DNA of 64,000 bases. Origin: Pedobacter sp. PACM 27299 (lineage in GTDB: Bacteria > Bacteroidota > Bacteroidia > Sphingobacteriales > Sphingobacteriaceae). Positions within the stretch are counted from its first letter, which is position 1. The number at the start of each line of letters is the position of its first letter. The notes under the pieces are model-generated. The model saw nothing but the letters and a program-made list of their open reading frames with translations. It did no database searches and was not told the DNA's origin. Of the stretch, positions 43,501-52,608 are shown in pieces. The translations under genes and the position numbers were made by a program. The stretch is taken from contig NZ_CP012996.1 of the NCBI RefSeq assembly GCF_001412655.1, forward strand, positions 4,402,001 to 4,466,000, written 5' to 3'.

Positions 43501-43639
43501 AAGCGGCAGGCTCGGTCTTCCTCCTTTCGGATTGATCGGCATTCCATTGAGCATTACCGGAACTCAGGATAAACCTAAAGTTGCACTCAAAAGAAACAAA
43601 GACGCAAAACTCGAAGAAACGGAAGACGATACCGAATAA
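40550..43639 (+). CDS. AsmA-like inner-membrane/periplasmic protein
   Basis: The 1029-residue protein begins at a TTG codon; no ATG gives as good an N-terminus (Met-Lys-Lys-Val-Leu-Lys then one membrane helix at about 8-26). The AsmA N-terminal region follows (Gly-Glu-Val-His-Phe-Glu-Asp-Ser-Ser-Leu-Ser-Phe-Phe-Arg-His-Phe-Pro-Ser-Leu, about 44-62). A long repetitive beta-strand body leads to the AsmA-like C-terminal domain (about 850-1010). These proteins form lipid-conducting bridges or affect outer-membrane assembly. The size is usual for Bacteroidota members. Confidence 0.85.
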   Translation: MKKVLKITGITLSAIVLLLFIVPYLMPKTISKTVEKWVNGNIKGEVHFEDSSLSFFRHFPSLTLSLQNFTLKGSAPFQQDTLLHTKELAFRVDLSTVFSDQIKIDQVFINEADIHVKVDEKGNANYNVYESKPDSTQKAPENSNTAIKIEGIFIKKSNLTYNDQSVPMLISAKGLNYSGQGDFSKAIFDLKSQANIDSLDVVYAGSPYLLGKKINAKLLTKINTNSLDLMFDENDLQINSLPIHFVGRFSFIKDGYDINFKTKAKETDLHNIFSALPPEVASRVEKTNIKGYAEIEASLIGKYLAKSNTMPTATFNMKIRDGEISNPKAPESISKLYLNLQTKLPSLNMDSLSINMDSLYFNMGKDHLSSVVKLNGLVSPEIYIKTRASIDLEKWGKIFSVDLIRGHYDIDLHADGKYSKKVVRSGIRKVDTVIASIPKFRLFSKVTNGYFKFASLPAAIDKINFSINGQNPDGNYKNTKIEISNIDIQALSSYIRGSAKLQTAENMPVDVQLQSMVNFAEIKNFYPLKDLELNGELHVDLQSKGGYNKLKKLFPVTTASIQLANGRIKTAHLDQPLEKIVIDAALVNKDGKLKGTQLNIKPISFQMAGQPFMLKADVKNFENVAYHISSKGTIDIGKMYQLFAVKGYQIKGSIFSNVSFNGLQSDAMNGRYHKLNNHGRVVIKSLNLESDLFPKTFLIRNGVFSFAQDKMKFENFQASYGRSNISMKGHLGNIINYVLSDKAKLTGNFSMDTKALYADEFMAYNGVPVEASGKAMPSNGVIIIPGNLDVELLANAGTVYYNDLKIKDAKGTLALNNGVMSLKQASFNLIDAPVVMDATYKSLSPKSATFDYHLTAKEFDIAKAYKEIKLFREMATSAGKMKGVIGLDYQLSGKLNQDMFPVFPSLKGAGLLSVKKISMSGFKLMNAIGKATKRDSLSNPDLSEINIKSTINNNIITIERFKMRVAGFRPRFEGQVSFDGRLNLSGRLGLPPFGLIGIPLSITGTQDKPKVALKRNKDAKLEETEDDTE

Positions 43640-43660
43640 AAAAATAGCAGTAATCTTTTA

Positions 43661-43700
43661 AAAAAACACCCTGCAGCCTAAAGGTTGCAGGGTGTTTTTA
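43661..43700. terminator. Intrinsic terminator at convergent gene ends
   Basis: Stem CACCCTGCA / TGCAGGGTG (43667-43675 region with 43686-43694) is flanked by an A run and TTTTTA, so it can work for the AsmA-like gene and for the minus-strand GH18 gene. Confidence 0.75.
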
Positions 43701-43714
43701 TTGGAGACCTTTAA

Positions 43715-44662
43715 TTAAGGATTCATCAATTTAATCATGCGTTTTGTAATTGCATAATCCGGCGCCACAATACTATTGGTGATGTAAGGAATGTCGCGGT
43801 CTATCGCGTAAGAGAATACCCCTCCTTTTATACCTTGTGAAGGCTGCCAGGCTGCATATTTATAACACCGGCTTTGGAAAGTAGGATCCGGAAAAACTAC
43901 GTCTCCCCAATTTGAACCATTCTCCTCGTAGAAAGAAAAGCCTGGAAGGAACTTATCAGGAGTTATGTAAGCAGCATACAAATTGAAAGTACTCGTTAAG
44001 TTTGCTGTACTCCTGCCATAAGCTTGTAAAAACGTATAGTCAAAACATTTATAGCTCTGTGTAAAGAAGCTGGTCGGGTTTTGATTGGTATCATAAATGA
44101 ACTTTTTACCGGTTCCGGATTTTGGTCCGAAATACTTAGATAGCGCTTTCGTTGCCGCCACCTTTTTGGTTAACGTTGTCCCTGTAGGGTTACTTTCAAC
44201 GTCAATATCTATCCCATCCAGGTTGTATTCTACCACCCATTTATCATTTATTGATTTTGCCCATAAGGCATAACCTGTAGAATCCTGTGCGCCCGTAGTG
44301 GTTGCACTTCCTAAATCCCCAATGGTAATGATTACTTTGGTGCCTTTGTTGTGTAAATAAGGGACATAATTAGTTTTCAATACGTTCCAGTAAGCATTTT
44401 CAGGCGGTGTATAATCAGGAAAAACCATGACCATGTCCAGACTATCTGGCAATCGGCGCATACTGGTCGTATTTCCTGTTGCCGTCACGCTATCGCGCCA
44501 GGTTCGGTAATAGCCAACTGACAGCTGATGCGAACTATTTTTGTAATCGATTAAACTTCCTGTTGCCAGGATCCCTCTTGACTCGCCCGACTTCTTACAA
44601 GCCACACCGAAGCAAGCTCCGGCCACAACAATTAAACACATTTTCAAATTTTTCATTACCAT
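43715..44662 (-). CDS. GH18 EndoF-like endo-beta-N-acetylglucosaminidase lipoprotein
   Basis: The 315-residue protein has a lipoprotein signal with lipobox Gly-Val-Ala-Cys (C22) and one GH18 barrel. The catalytic D-G-x-D-x-D-x-E is read as D149-G-I-D-I-D-V-E156, with E156 the acid and D154 assisting. The size and lack of insertions fit the Endo F/H group that cuts the chitobiose core of N-glycans better than a chitinase. It is the last gene of a SusC-SusD-GH92-GH18 run. It probably sits on the cell surface and frees glycans for SusCD uptake. Confidence 0.8.
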   Translation of the reverse strand: MVMKNLKMCLIVVAGACFGVACKKSGESRGILATGSLIDYKNSSHQLSVGYYRTWRDSVTATGNTTSMRRLPDSLDMVMVFPDYTPPENAYWNVLKTNYVPYLHNKGTKVIITIGDLGSATTTGAQDSTGYALWAKSINDKWVVEYNLDGIDIDVESNPTGTTLTKKVAATKALSKYFGPKSGTGKKFIYDTNQNPTSFFTQSYKCFDYTFLQAYGRSTANLTSTFNLYAAYITPDKFLPGFSFYEENGSNWGDVVFPDPTFQSRCYKYAAWQPSQGIKGGVFSYAIDRDIPYITNSIVAPDYAITKRMIKLMNP

Positions 44663-44703
44663 TGGTTTAATAGGGTTAAATTATAGGTTAGTTACATTGC
44701 ATT

Positions 44704-46929
44704 TTATTTTAAGGTGATCGATTTAGGACGGTCTGCTGGGTTTACACCCCAGGTACTGGATGGTTTGCTGCCCATATATAGGATCAACGTACCACCTGCA
44801 ACCAGGTCCTTGTGTAATAGATATGACTTCTTATAAGGTTTGCCATTTAACATGGCCTTTTGGATATACTTGTTTGTCTTGCTGTTGTTCACCGTTTTCA
44901 TTTGAAACTTCTTGTTTCCTGGCAAAGTAATGACCGCCTCGTTTACTGTCGGAGAACCGAATACATACATTCCATTTGCTGGATTAACCGGATAGAAGCC
45001 CATTGCAGAAAACACATACCAGGCAGACATCTGACCTAAATCTTCATTGCCGCAAAGACCATCAGGCTTATTGGTATACAAAGAATCAGTGATCTGACGC
45101 ACACGGTCGGCAGTTTTCCATGGCTGACCAACAAAAGCATATAGATAAGGGATATGGTGATTCGGTTCATTTCCTTGTGCATATTGACCGATTAATCCGG
45201 TAATATCAGGTGAACTTCCCTCCCCCATCTCTGAGCTCATGCTAAATAAAGTATCTAATTTTTTAGAAAAAGGTTTGTCGCCACCAAATAAAGCGATCAG
45301 TCCTTCAGGATCCTGAGGAACCAACCAGGTATATTGCCAGCCGTTTCCTTCGGTATAATCATCCTCACGGTGTTTCGAAGAAACCGGATTAAACGGTGTA
45401 CGCCATTGTCCGTTTTCTAGTTTACCACGCATAAAATTAGTCTTGGTATCGAAGTACTTGCTGTACAATTTTGCGCGCTCAGAGAAGTATTTGTAATCTG
45501 CCTCTTTACCCATTGCTTTTGCCATCTGGGCAATACACCAATCGTCGATTGCATATTCCAATCCTTTAGCCACAGATTCAATCACCCGGTCTGAAGGAAT
45601 ATACTCCAGTTTTGCAGGGTACTCAATCCCTTCCACTTTCTGCATCGCAGAATGCTTGATCGCTTCATAAGCCAGGTTCACATCAAAGCCTTTAAAACCT
45701 TTTAAGTAAGCGTCCACAATAATTGGAACCGCATGGTAACCGATCATTGTATTGGTTTCATTTCCCATCAGGTGCCATACCGGAAGTTTTCCTTGCTGCT
45801 GGTAAATTGCCAGAAATGAATTCACTACATCGGATACTTTATCCTGATGTAATATGGTAAATAAAGGATGGTAAGCACGGTAAGTATCCCACAATGAAAA
45901 AGTGGTATAGTTGGTGAATCCAGGTTTATGGTACACCTTTTTATCGGTTCCTCTATAATCGCCATTCACATCATCGAAGATGGATGGTGCGATCATCGTA
46001 TGATATAATGCGGTATAGAAAGTCTTTTTAGTTTCTTCATCGGCATTGATCTTCAATTTAGAAAGTTCATTTTCCCATTTGTGATCGGCTTGCTGATGTA
46101 TCTTGTCAAAATCCCAGCCTGGAATTTCGGCAGTGATATTGGCCAGCGCATTTTCGTAACTCACTGGAGAAAGTCCGACTTTAAGTTTCAATACCGCCTG
46201 GTTAATGGCACTGAAATGTAATACCGCTTTTACTCCTTTACCTTTCAATTCTTTGTCATTTTTTGACATGCTGCTGCTATCAGACAGCGCTAAGCGGCTC
46301 AGTGGCTGAGAGATTTTTACGGCAAAATACAGGCGTTGGTCATTGGCCCATCCTTTAGAAAAACGGTAACCTACCAGCGTTGTGGCATCTAATTGTTTGA
46401 CATAAGTTTCTACTGGAACATCCCATCCTACACCTGCTTTCAGGTCGATCATCACATGTGGCTGATCCTGAACCTTGTCAAAGGTATATTGGTGAAAGCC
46501 TACCCTTTCAGAACTGGTCAATTCAGCTTTAATTTTGTATTTATCCAGCATGACACTGTAATATCCTGCTTTAGCCTCCTCATGATCATGAGAGAAAGTG
46601 GACACATAATTTTGTTGTGATGGACCTGTTGCCGGCATTACCAGAATATCATTCAGGTCGCCGATTCCAGTACCACTTAAATGGGTATGAGAGAATCCAA
46701 TAATGGTATTACTGGCATAATTGTAACCACTGCACCAGTCCCAGCCGCCGAAAACATTAGTCGGCCCCAGCTGAACAGCCCCAAAAGGGACGTTAGCGCC
46801 AACGAATACGTGGCCATGAGCCGCAGAGCCAATATGTGGATCTACGTATTTGGTGAGTCCGTTTTGAGCAAAACCCTGCCCCACAGAAAGCAGGATGCCC
46901 AGAAATAAAAGGTATTTACGCTTCATCAA
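44704..46929 (-). CDS. GH92 exo-alpha-mannosidase
   Basis: The 741-residue protein has a signal peptide (about 1-21) and the GH92 N-terminal motif Asp-Pro-His-Ile-Gly-Ser (30-35) with Gly-Ala-Asn-Val-Pro-Phe-Gly. The catalytic region contains G586-N-E588-P-N-H-H (the acid E588 by family comparison) and G627-N-E-D-L-G-Q-Met-Ser-Ala-Trp-Tyr. GH92 enzymes are calcium-dependent and trim alpha-mannose from N-glycans, usually in the periplasm. It follows SusC/SusD on the same strand and precedes the GH18 gene by 41 bases, so one transcript is likely. Confidence 0.92.
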   Translation of the reverse strand: MMKRKYLLFLGILLSVGQGFAQNGLTKYVDPHIGSAAHGHVFVGANVPFGAVQLGPTNVFGGWDWCSGYNYASNTIIGFSHTHLSGTGIGDLNDILVMPATGPSQQNYVSTFSHDHEEAKAGYYSVMLDKYKIKAELTSSERVGFHQYTFDKVQDQPHVMIDLKAGVGWDVPVETYVKQLDATTLVGYRFSKGWANDQRLYFAVKISQPLSRLALSDSSSMSKNDKELKGKGVKAVLHFSAINQAVLKLKVGLSPVSYENALANITAEIPGWDFDKIHQQADHKWENELSKLKINADEETKKTFYTALYHTMIAPSIFDDVNGDYRGTDKKVYHKPGFTNYTTFSLWDTYRAYHPLFTILHQDKVSDVVNSFLAIYQQQGKLPVWHLMGNETNTMIGYHAVPIIVDAYLKGFKGFDVNLAYEAIKHSAMQKVEGIEYPAKLEYIPSDRVIESVAKGLEYAIDDWCIAQMAKAMGKEADYKYFSERAKLYSKYFDTKTNFMRGKLENGQWRTPFNPVSSKHREDDYTEGNGWQYTWLVPQDPEGLIALFGGDKPFSKKLDTLFSMSSEMGEGSSPDITGLIGQYAQGNEPNHHIPYLYAFVGQPWKTADRVRQITDSLYTNKPDGLCGNEDLGQMSAWYVFSAMGFYPVNPANGMYVFGSPTVNEAVITLPGNKKFQMKTVNNSKTNKYIQKAMLNGKPYKKSYLLHKDLVAGGTLILYMGSKPSSTWGVNPADRPKSITLK

Positions 46930-47036
46930 TTCTTAGTATATAGTGAATATTGGCGCCGAAGTTACAAATATTTGTCCTGCAGCAGCAGCTGAGACCGTTT
47001 ATACAGATCAGATATTGCTGCTGCAAGACAAAAAAC

Positions 47037-48641
47037 TTAGTTTTTCTTATCCCACCATAGCTTTGTACCGCCGTTATCAGGGCCACCAAGCAATGAAATG
47101 GCTTTAGTTACTTCTTCTGTGTTGTTTTTATACTCATCATCAGAGAAAGGCAACCTGCGGATTTGTTTGTCGGTATCGATCGTTCCACCACTCTGGTTAT
47201 TCAGTACAGGGAAGATTTTTGGATATCCTGTACGTCTGTATTCCGACCATGCCTCCATTCCATCAGGAAAAATAGCGATCCATTTCTGCGTGATGATGCG
47301 TTCTAACTTCTGCTCTGCACTTGCAGCTTCATCCCATTTCACAGTAGTTTTGCTCAATAAAGGAGAATTAGCAGGTATGTTATTCGCAGCATTAATTGGG
47401 TCAGTATATGGGGCTTGAGTGCCTGTATTATTAGCCAGGTAAACATCCAGTCCACTCGCATTTACCTGCTCGAAGGAAAGCTTCACCCCTTCTGCATAGA
47501 AAGACTGCGCGGTACCGCCCATGTTCCATCCTTTTAATGCACCTTCAGCACGAAGGAAAGATACCTCCGCAGCGCACATATATTGAACCGGGGTACTTTC
47601 TTTTAAACTGGAGGAAGATGAATTCACGTAACCATCTGGTTTACCACTAAAAGAAATACCGTTACGAACCCCTTTATAATCACCTGGAACAACGGTAGAA
47701 AGGTTAAAATATTTACTCAATCGAGGGTCTGAAAAACCTTTTAAGATAGATTCAGCAGAGGCATTCATACGCGTATCTTTATAAGAGATATCATCCACCC
47801 ACAGTCCATTTCTGGTAGGCACACCTTTACCGGCAATCACCAGGGCATTATCGGCATTGGTTAACAGCAGACCATTGGGATTATTCACTGCTTCTTCTGC
47901 CTTAGTTCTCGCTAAAGCTGGATCTGCATACGAGATGCGAATTGCCAGACGTAGTTTCAGCGAGTTCGCAAATTTGAGCCATTGTTTAATATTTCCATCA
48001 TATACCAGGTCAAAGCGAGCTAAGGAGTTATCTGTTGGATTTTTAACCATAAAATCAGAAAGCACTTTAATCGCAGCATCCAATTCCGCAAAAAAAGCGG
48101 TGTATACGGTTTTCTGATCATCATAAGGGGTACTCAACACCCCTGTTCCAAATTTGGTATAAGGGATTGGGCCATAAACATCTGTGACACGGTGCATCCC
48201 CTCTACTCTTAGAATATCAGCAATGGCAATATATTGAGGATTGGCGGTCGCACGTTTATGAACTTCTCTCCAGCTGTTCATAATGCCACTGTAACCGACT
48301 TTGAATGGCCAAAGGTTCCATCCTGTTTTTAAGGCATAGGTAGAGTTATTTGGCCCACCGAAATCACCCGGAGGGGCAAAGTAACCAGAGAAAATATCGG
48401 CATTTAAGTTTTGCTGAAGCTGATAAATGTAATCGTCATTGGTTTTACAATAGAAAACATTCACTTGCATTTCAGGAAGGAATATACCCGCCGAAATATT
48501 GTCTTTCTGCAAATCTTCTTCTGTTAATCCGTTTGGATTGGTATTGTATACATCATAGTCTTTTGTACAAGAGCTTTGAGTCATGACAAGCGATAACGCA
48601 ACTAAGGCGCCAAGCCCGGTTTTTTTGATTAAGGTTTTCAT
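47037..48641 (-). CDS. SusD-like outer-membrane glycan-binding lipoprotein (SusD_2 type)
   Basis: The 534-residue protein has a lipobox Gln-Ser-Ser-Cys (C25) and the following Thr-Lys-Asp-Tyr-Asp-Val-Tyr-Asn-Thr-Asn-Pro-Asn-Gly of the SusD-like_2 group. Helical TPR-type segments carry the Asp-Val-Tyr-Gly-Pro-Ile-Pro-Tyr motif (about 154-161) and a Trp-Trp near the end. It lids the SusC barrel encoded 21 bases upstream and binds the glycan on the cell surface. Confidence 0.9.
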   Translation of the reverse strand: MKTLIKKTGLGALVALSLVMTQSSCTKDYDVYNTNPNGLTEEDLQKDNISAGIFLPEMQVNVFYCKTNDDYIYQLQQNLNADIFSGYFAPPGDFGGPNNSTYALKTGWNLWPFKVGYSGIMNSWREVHKRATANPQYIAIADILRVEGMHRVTDVYGPIPYTKFGTGVLSTPYDDQKTVYTAFFAELDAAIKVLSDFMVKNPTDNSLARFDLVYDGNIKQWLKFANSLKLRLAIRISYADPALARTKAEEAVNNPNGLLLTNADNALVIAGKGVPTRNGLWVDDISYKDTRMNASAESILKGFSDPRLSKYFNLSTVVPGDYKGVRNGISFSGKPDGYVNSSSSSLKESTPVQYMCAAEVSFLRAEGALKGWNMGGTAQSFYAEGVKLSFEQVNASGLDVYLANNTGTQAPYTDPINAANNIPANSPLLSKTTVKWDEAASAEQKLERIITQKWIAIFPDGMEAWSEYRRTGYPKIFPVLNNQSGGTIDTDKQIRRLPFSDDEYKNNTEEVTKAISLLGGPDNGGTKLWWDKKN

Positions 48642-48662
48642 ATATATAATGAATCTTGGTGC

Positions 48663-51600
48663 TTAAAATGTGAAATTAACGTTGAAACCAATGCTTCTTA
48701 AACTTGGCATTGCGAAATCATCAAAGCCTTGGTAAGCGTTTCCGGTTAGGGTGATGACATCCGGATCAAACGGTGCTTTCTTGTAAATCATCCATAGGTT
48801 TCTTCCGATCACAGACAGCTGAATCTTTTGTATTTTATTGTTAAATACTTGTGCAGGGAAAGTATAGCCGAAAGAAAGCTCACGCAGACGAACGTTTGTT
48901 GCACTATATACGTAAGGCGTCAGTTCTGAAGAAATTCTGCCATAATAATCCTGAGTTGCATTTACGCCATTGGCCATGATCCCACCCGCATCACGGCTAT
49001 CCGCAGTTCTTTGAGACATTCCGAATTTATCCAGTGTTTTCTCTGTGTTAGAGATTACTTGCCCGCCAATTCTGCTGTCGACTAAGAAATTCAGATTAAA
49101 GTTTTTATACTTAAAACCGTTGTTCATACTCAACATATATCTAGGGTTTACATTACCCGCAGTAATTAAGTTATTGGAATATTGAGGTAAACCCTTATCA
49201 TCCAGCACTAGTGCACCATTTGCATCTTTCAGGAAGTCTTTTACTTGAATTTCCCCATAGGCACCGCCTTTTCTGATCACTGAAGAACCACCCAACTGGA
49301 TCTGTTTGACATCGATAAACTGACCGGTTGCCGGGTCATTATAGCTGTATAGATCAATAATTTTGTTCCTATTGAAAGAGAAGTTAATATTTGGTGTCCA
49401 GCTCAGTTCCCCAAATTGGGCACGATAGCCTAAACTCATTTCTAAACCTTGATTCTGTACATCACCAGCATTCAGATCGTAAGTTTTATAACCTACCGTT
49501 TCAGAAACGGTAACTCTGAAAAACTGGTTCACCGTATGAGTTTTATAATATGTTGCATTCAGACTCAACTTATTGTCCATAAAGCGCAAATCTGTTCCAA
49601 TCTCAAAAGATTTACTACGTTCTGGTTTCAGGGTACTGAATGGTTTTCCAGTGAAAGGAACGATGGCACCACCTGTGATGGGGTAAGTAGGATTTGTTGC
49701 ATAGGCATAGGCCTGAGGAATGGCATTTCCTACTTCTGCATAAGATAACCTTAGCTTTGCAAAAGAGATAAATTCAGGCAGACTGGCCATCTCACTAACC
49801 ACTGCACTTAAACCTACTGAAGGATAAAAGAAAGGTTTTGGCAAAGTGGAGTTCCAGTCGTTACGCCCGGTTAAATCCAAAAACAGGTAATTTTTATACC
49901 CTAAAGTAGCGGTCAGAAATGCTGCTTGATTTTGCTCGCGATAAGCATTCGGCACAGGCTTTAGGTTCGCCTGAGTTACATTTAGCAAACTAAAAAAGTT
50001 AGGTACTTTATAAGGATCCAATGGACCGCCTATGGTTAAGCCTTTAACAGTTAGGTTCTGTAAACTGGCACCCGCGGTCGCATTCAAGCTGAATTCACCG
50101 AAAGTCTTGTTGAAGTTCAAGAGTAAATCCGCATAAGTCTGACTGTTTAAATTGTCCAGGCTAGTGTAATTACCATTTGGGCTATTTCCTGATAAATTAG
50201 CTAAGGTAGTGGCATAGATTTTAGTTTCTCCCTGATCTGTACTTCTATCCATTCTCACACGGCCTTGTAAATTCAGGTAGTCTGTAAAGTTATATTTAGC
50301 CGTAAAGGAACCTACCACTCTGGCCCTTTGCACCTGGAATAGGTTGCGGTTGCTAATCCAATAAGGGTTTTGCAAATTGATACCTGCATCGCCATAAGCC
50401 CAATTTTGAGTATCAATCTTACGGATAGGATCGAATACTTCATAATTTTTCACGTTATCGAAATTTTCCGAAGCACCAGGAAACAGATAAACGGAGGTCA
50501 AAGGATTATAATATTGTCCTTGTCCTGGCATGTTCTGCGTTTTCTGGTAGATGTATTCTGCTCTGGCATCCAGGTTCAGCTTATTGTCAAAATAAGAAGA
50601 GGTATTTCTAAAGGAGAAGTTGTAACGATCCAGTTTATTATTTGGGATAATACCTTCCGCATTGGTGGAAGCAGCCGAGAATAAACTCTGGTTTTTCTCC
50701 GTACCTCCGGAAATGGAAAGCGCATTGGTAAAAGTTTTACCAGTTTGGAAGAAATCGTTTGGACTATAACTTCCTGGCGTTGCAGCTTTAGCACCCCATC
50801 CATTATATGGTGTTGTTTTACTTTCCCCTACAGGTGCCGGTGCGCCATAGGTATTTTGTGTTTTAGGCAAAATAAAGGGATTATCAAAAGTCGTGCTGGA
50901 ATTGAAATTCACTACCGTTTTACCTGCTTTACCTTTTTTGGTAGTGATCAGAATCACCCCATTTGAAGCTTGTCCACCGTAAAGTGCAGAAGCTGAAGCC
51001 CCACTCAATACACTCACTTCTTCGATATCTTCCGGGTTTAAATTAGAGATCCCATCGCCGGCATCACTGATTTGAAAACCATCAGTCGTCCCTGTTCCAC
51101 TTAAATTTGGCAAGGGTACTCCATCAACCACATACAGCGCATTGTTATTTCCGCTGATCGATTTATTTCCACGGAGCACTGCTTTGGTTGATCCTCCAGG
51201 TGCGGAAGAGTGGGTTAAAGTTAACCCGGACACTTTACCCGTTAAACTGTTCACAAAACTTGGATCTTTAACCTCATTTACATCTTTAGAGTTTAAAGTC
51301 TGTACATTATAAGTTAAGGATTTCGTAGATTTCTTGATCCCTAAAGCGGTCACAACTACTCCTTCCAGATTTTGAGCATCTTCAACCAGGACCATATCAA
51401 CGGTACCTTGCGAGGAAACAGATACTTCTTTACTCTGGTAGCCTATATAAGAAAACACGAGCACATCACCAGCTTTAGCAGTAATACTGTATTGTCCGCT
51501 GGCATTAGTTTGAGTCGTCTGCCCAGAACTTTTCACTTTGACAGACACACCAGGTAGCGTCCCACCTTTGTCATCTTTTACAGTTCCTTTGATAGTTTCC

Positions 51601-51743
51601 AGAAAATAAGGTTTGCTGAGCCCTAAAGAAAGGGGTCTGAGGGCAGGAATTGCCCCAAATTTGTCGGTCTTTACAGCTGCAAATAGATTTGCAGAAGCGT
51701 AAAGTAATAAACACGTCAGTTGTAATGGTTTTCTCATTTCCAT
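48663..51743 (-). CDS. SusC/RagA-type TonB-dependent transporter
   Basis: The 1026-residue protein has a signal peptide, a carboxypeptidase-D-like regulatory domain (about 52-130, Ile-Lys-Gly-Thr-Val-Lys-Asp then Gly-Tyr-Gln-Ser-Lys-Glu-Val), the TonB box region (Val-Val-Val-Thr-Ala-Leu-Gly-Ile, about 129-136), a plug (about 140-260) and a 22-strand barrel ending in aromatic Phe. It lacks the STN domain found in the SusC encoded at 53758-57078. It imports the glycan in partnership with the SusD-like gene that follows. Confidence 0.93.
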   Translation of the reverse strand: MEMRKPLQLTCLLLYASANLFAAVKTDKFGAIPALRPLSLGLSKPYFLETIKGTVKDDKGGTLPGVSVKVKSSGQTTQTNASGQYSITAKAGDVLVFSYIGYQSKEVSVSSQGTVDMVLVEDAQNLEGVVVTALGIKKSTKSLTYNVQTLNSKDVNEVKDPSFVNSLTGKVSGLTLTHSSAPGGSTKAVLRGNKSISGNNNALYVVDGVPLPNLSGTGTTDGFQISDAGDGISNLNPEDIEEVSVLSGASASALYGGQASNGVILITTKKGKAGKTVVNFNSSTTFDNPFILPKTQNTYGAPAPVGESKTTPYNGWGAKAATPGSYSPNDFFQTGKTFTNALSISGGTEKNQSLFSAASTNAEGIIPNNKLDRYNFSFRNTSSYFDNKLNLDARAEYIYQKTQNMPGQGQYYNPLTSVYLFPGASENFDNVKNYEVFDPIRKIDTQNWAYGDAGINLQNPYWISNRNLFQVQRARVVGSFTAKYNFTDYLNLQGRVRMDRSTDQGETKIYATTLANLSGNSPNGNYTSLDNLNSQTYADLLLNFNKTFGEFSLNATAGASLQNLTVKGLTIGGPLDPYKVPNFFSLLNVTQANLKPVPNAYREQNQAAFLTATLGYKNYLFLDLTGRNDWNSTLPKPFFYPSVGLSAVVSEMASLPEFISFAKLRLSYAEVGNAIPQAYAYATNPTYPITGGAIVPFTGKPFSTLKPERSKSFEIGTDLRFMDNKLSLNATYYKTHTVNQFFRVTVSETVGYKTYDLNAGDVQNQGLEMSLGYRAQFGELSWTPNINFSFNRNKIIDLYSYNDPATGQFIDVKQIQLGGSSVIRKGGAYGEIQVKDFLKDANGALVLDDKGLPQYSNNLITAGNVNPRYMLSMNNGFKYKNFNLNFLVDSRIGGQVISNTEKTLDKFGMSQRTADSRDAGGIMANGVNATQDYYGRISSELTPYVYSATNVRLRELSFGYTFPAQVFNNKIQKIQLSVIGRNLWMIYKKAPFDPDVITLTGNAYQGFDDFAMPSLRSIGFNVNFTF

Positions 51744-51880
51744 TGATACGGTTAAGTTTTTTATTTGGTTAGCTATACCGTTTTATCATTATGATGATAA
51801 AGTCGATATGGGTAAAGACCCATTTCATTTATAAATTGCCTACAAGGGATTCATTTTTTTTTAAGATTCTTTTTAATCCC

Positions 51881-51888
51881 TATCTTGC
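51881..51888 (+). promoter_or_regulatory. Possible -7 box of the ECF sigma gene
   Basis: TATCTTGC is a near match to TAnnTTTG, about 30 bases before a TTG start at 51917. The stretch 51744-51916 is the divergent promoter region between the two Sus gene sets. Confidence 0.3.
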
Positions 51889-51916
51889 AGGCTTAAATCC
51901 AGCTAACCAAAAACCC

Positions 51917-52570
51917 TTGAAAATCGTAAAGCCTGACTTATCCGGTCTGTGGACAAAGATTTGTACCGAAGATGACATCACATCTTTCGAGGCTTTATAC
52001 CATTTACTTGGCAGCAGGTTACTTCGGTTCTCCATCTATTATGTTTCGAGCAAGGAGGTGGCAGAAGAAATCGTTTCTGAGGTATTTGTGAAATGCTGGG
52101 AAAACAGGAAGGTCAATCTTCATGTGCTCAATCCTGAAACGTATTTGTTTGTGGCAATCAGAAACCAGAGTTTAAAATACCTCAGAAAGCACCAGCAAAT
52201 TCAGCTGGTAGAAATAGAAGATCATCATGAGCAGTTATATGTAGCTGACAATAATCCCCAAAAGGAGTTGGAAAGAAAAGAATTACAACTGAAATTAGAT
52301 CAGGCTATTGATACGCTGCCACCACAGGCCAGATTGATTTTTAAGCTGATCAAGGAGAATGGAATGAAATATAAGGAAGTTGCTGAAATCCTGGAAATTT
52401 CTCCGAGAACAGTGCAGACTCAGCTTTTTAGGGCAACTGCAAAACTTAGGGTGGTGCTTAGCGCATACCGGGAGATCGATCGCCAAAGCAATCTTTCAGA
52501 TCATGCGTTCGGTTTGATGATGATTTTAGGACTAACAAACTATATTTTAATCTTTTGTAGGCAATTTTAA
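51917..52570 (+). CDS. ECF-type RNA polymerase sigma factor
   Basis: The protein has sigma region 2 (about 20-85: Leu-Tyr-His-Leu-Leu-Gly ... Ala-Glu-Glu-Ile-Val-Ser-Glu-Val-Phe) and region 4 (about 130-185: Ile-Asp-Thr-Leu-Pro-Pro-Gln-Ala-Arg ... Tyr-Lys-Glu-Val-Ala-Glu-Ile-Leu with Arg-Thr-Val-Gln-Thr-Gln). The frame reaches back to an ATG at 51791, but those 42 residues are unlike sigma factors and would include the likely promoter, so I prefer the TTG at 51917 (217 residues). It is followed by fecR. In Bacteroidota such a sigma responds to its FecR and an STN-type SusC. Confidence 0.85.
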   Translation: MKIVKPDLSGLWTKICTEDDITSFEALYHLLGSRLLRFSIYYVSSKEVAEEIVSEVFVKCWENRKVNLHVLNPETYLFVAIRNQSLKYLRKHQQIQLVEIEDHHEQLYVADNNPQKELERKELQLKLDQAIDTLPPQARLIFKLIKENGMKYKEVAEILEISPRTVQTQLFRATAKLRVVLSAYREIDRQSNLSDHAFGLMMILGLTNYILIFCRQF

Positions 52571-52608
52571 GAAATATGGGAACCTTATTAATAACACGCT
52601 AAAAGAAA

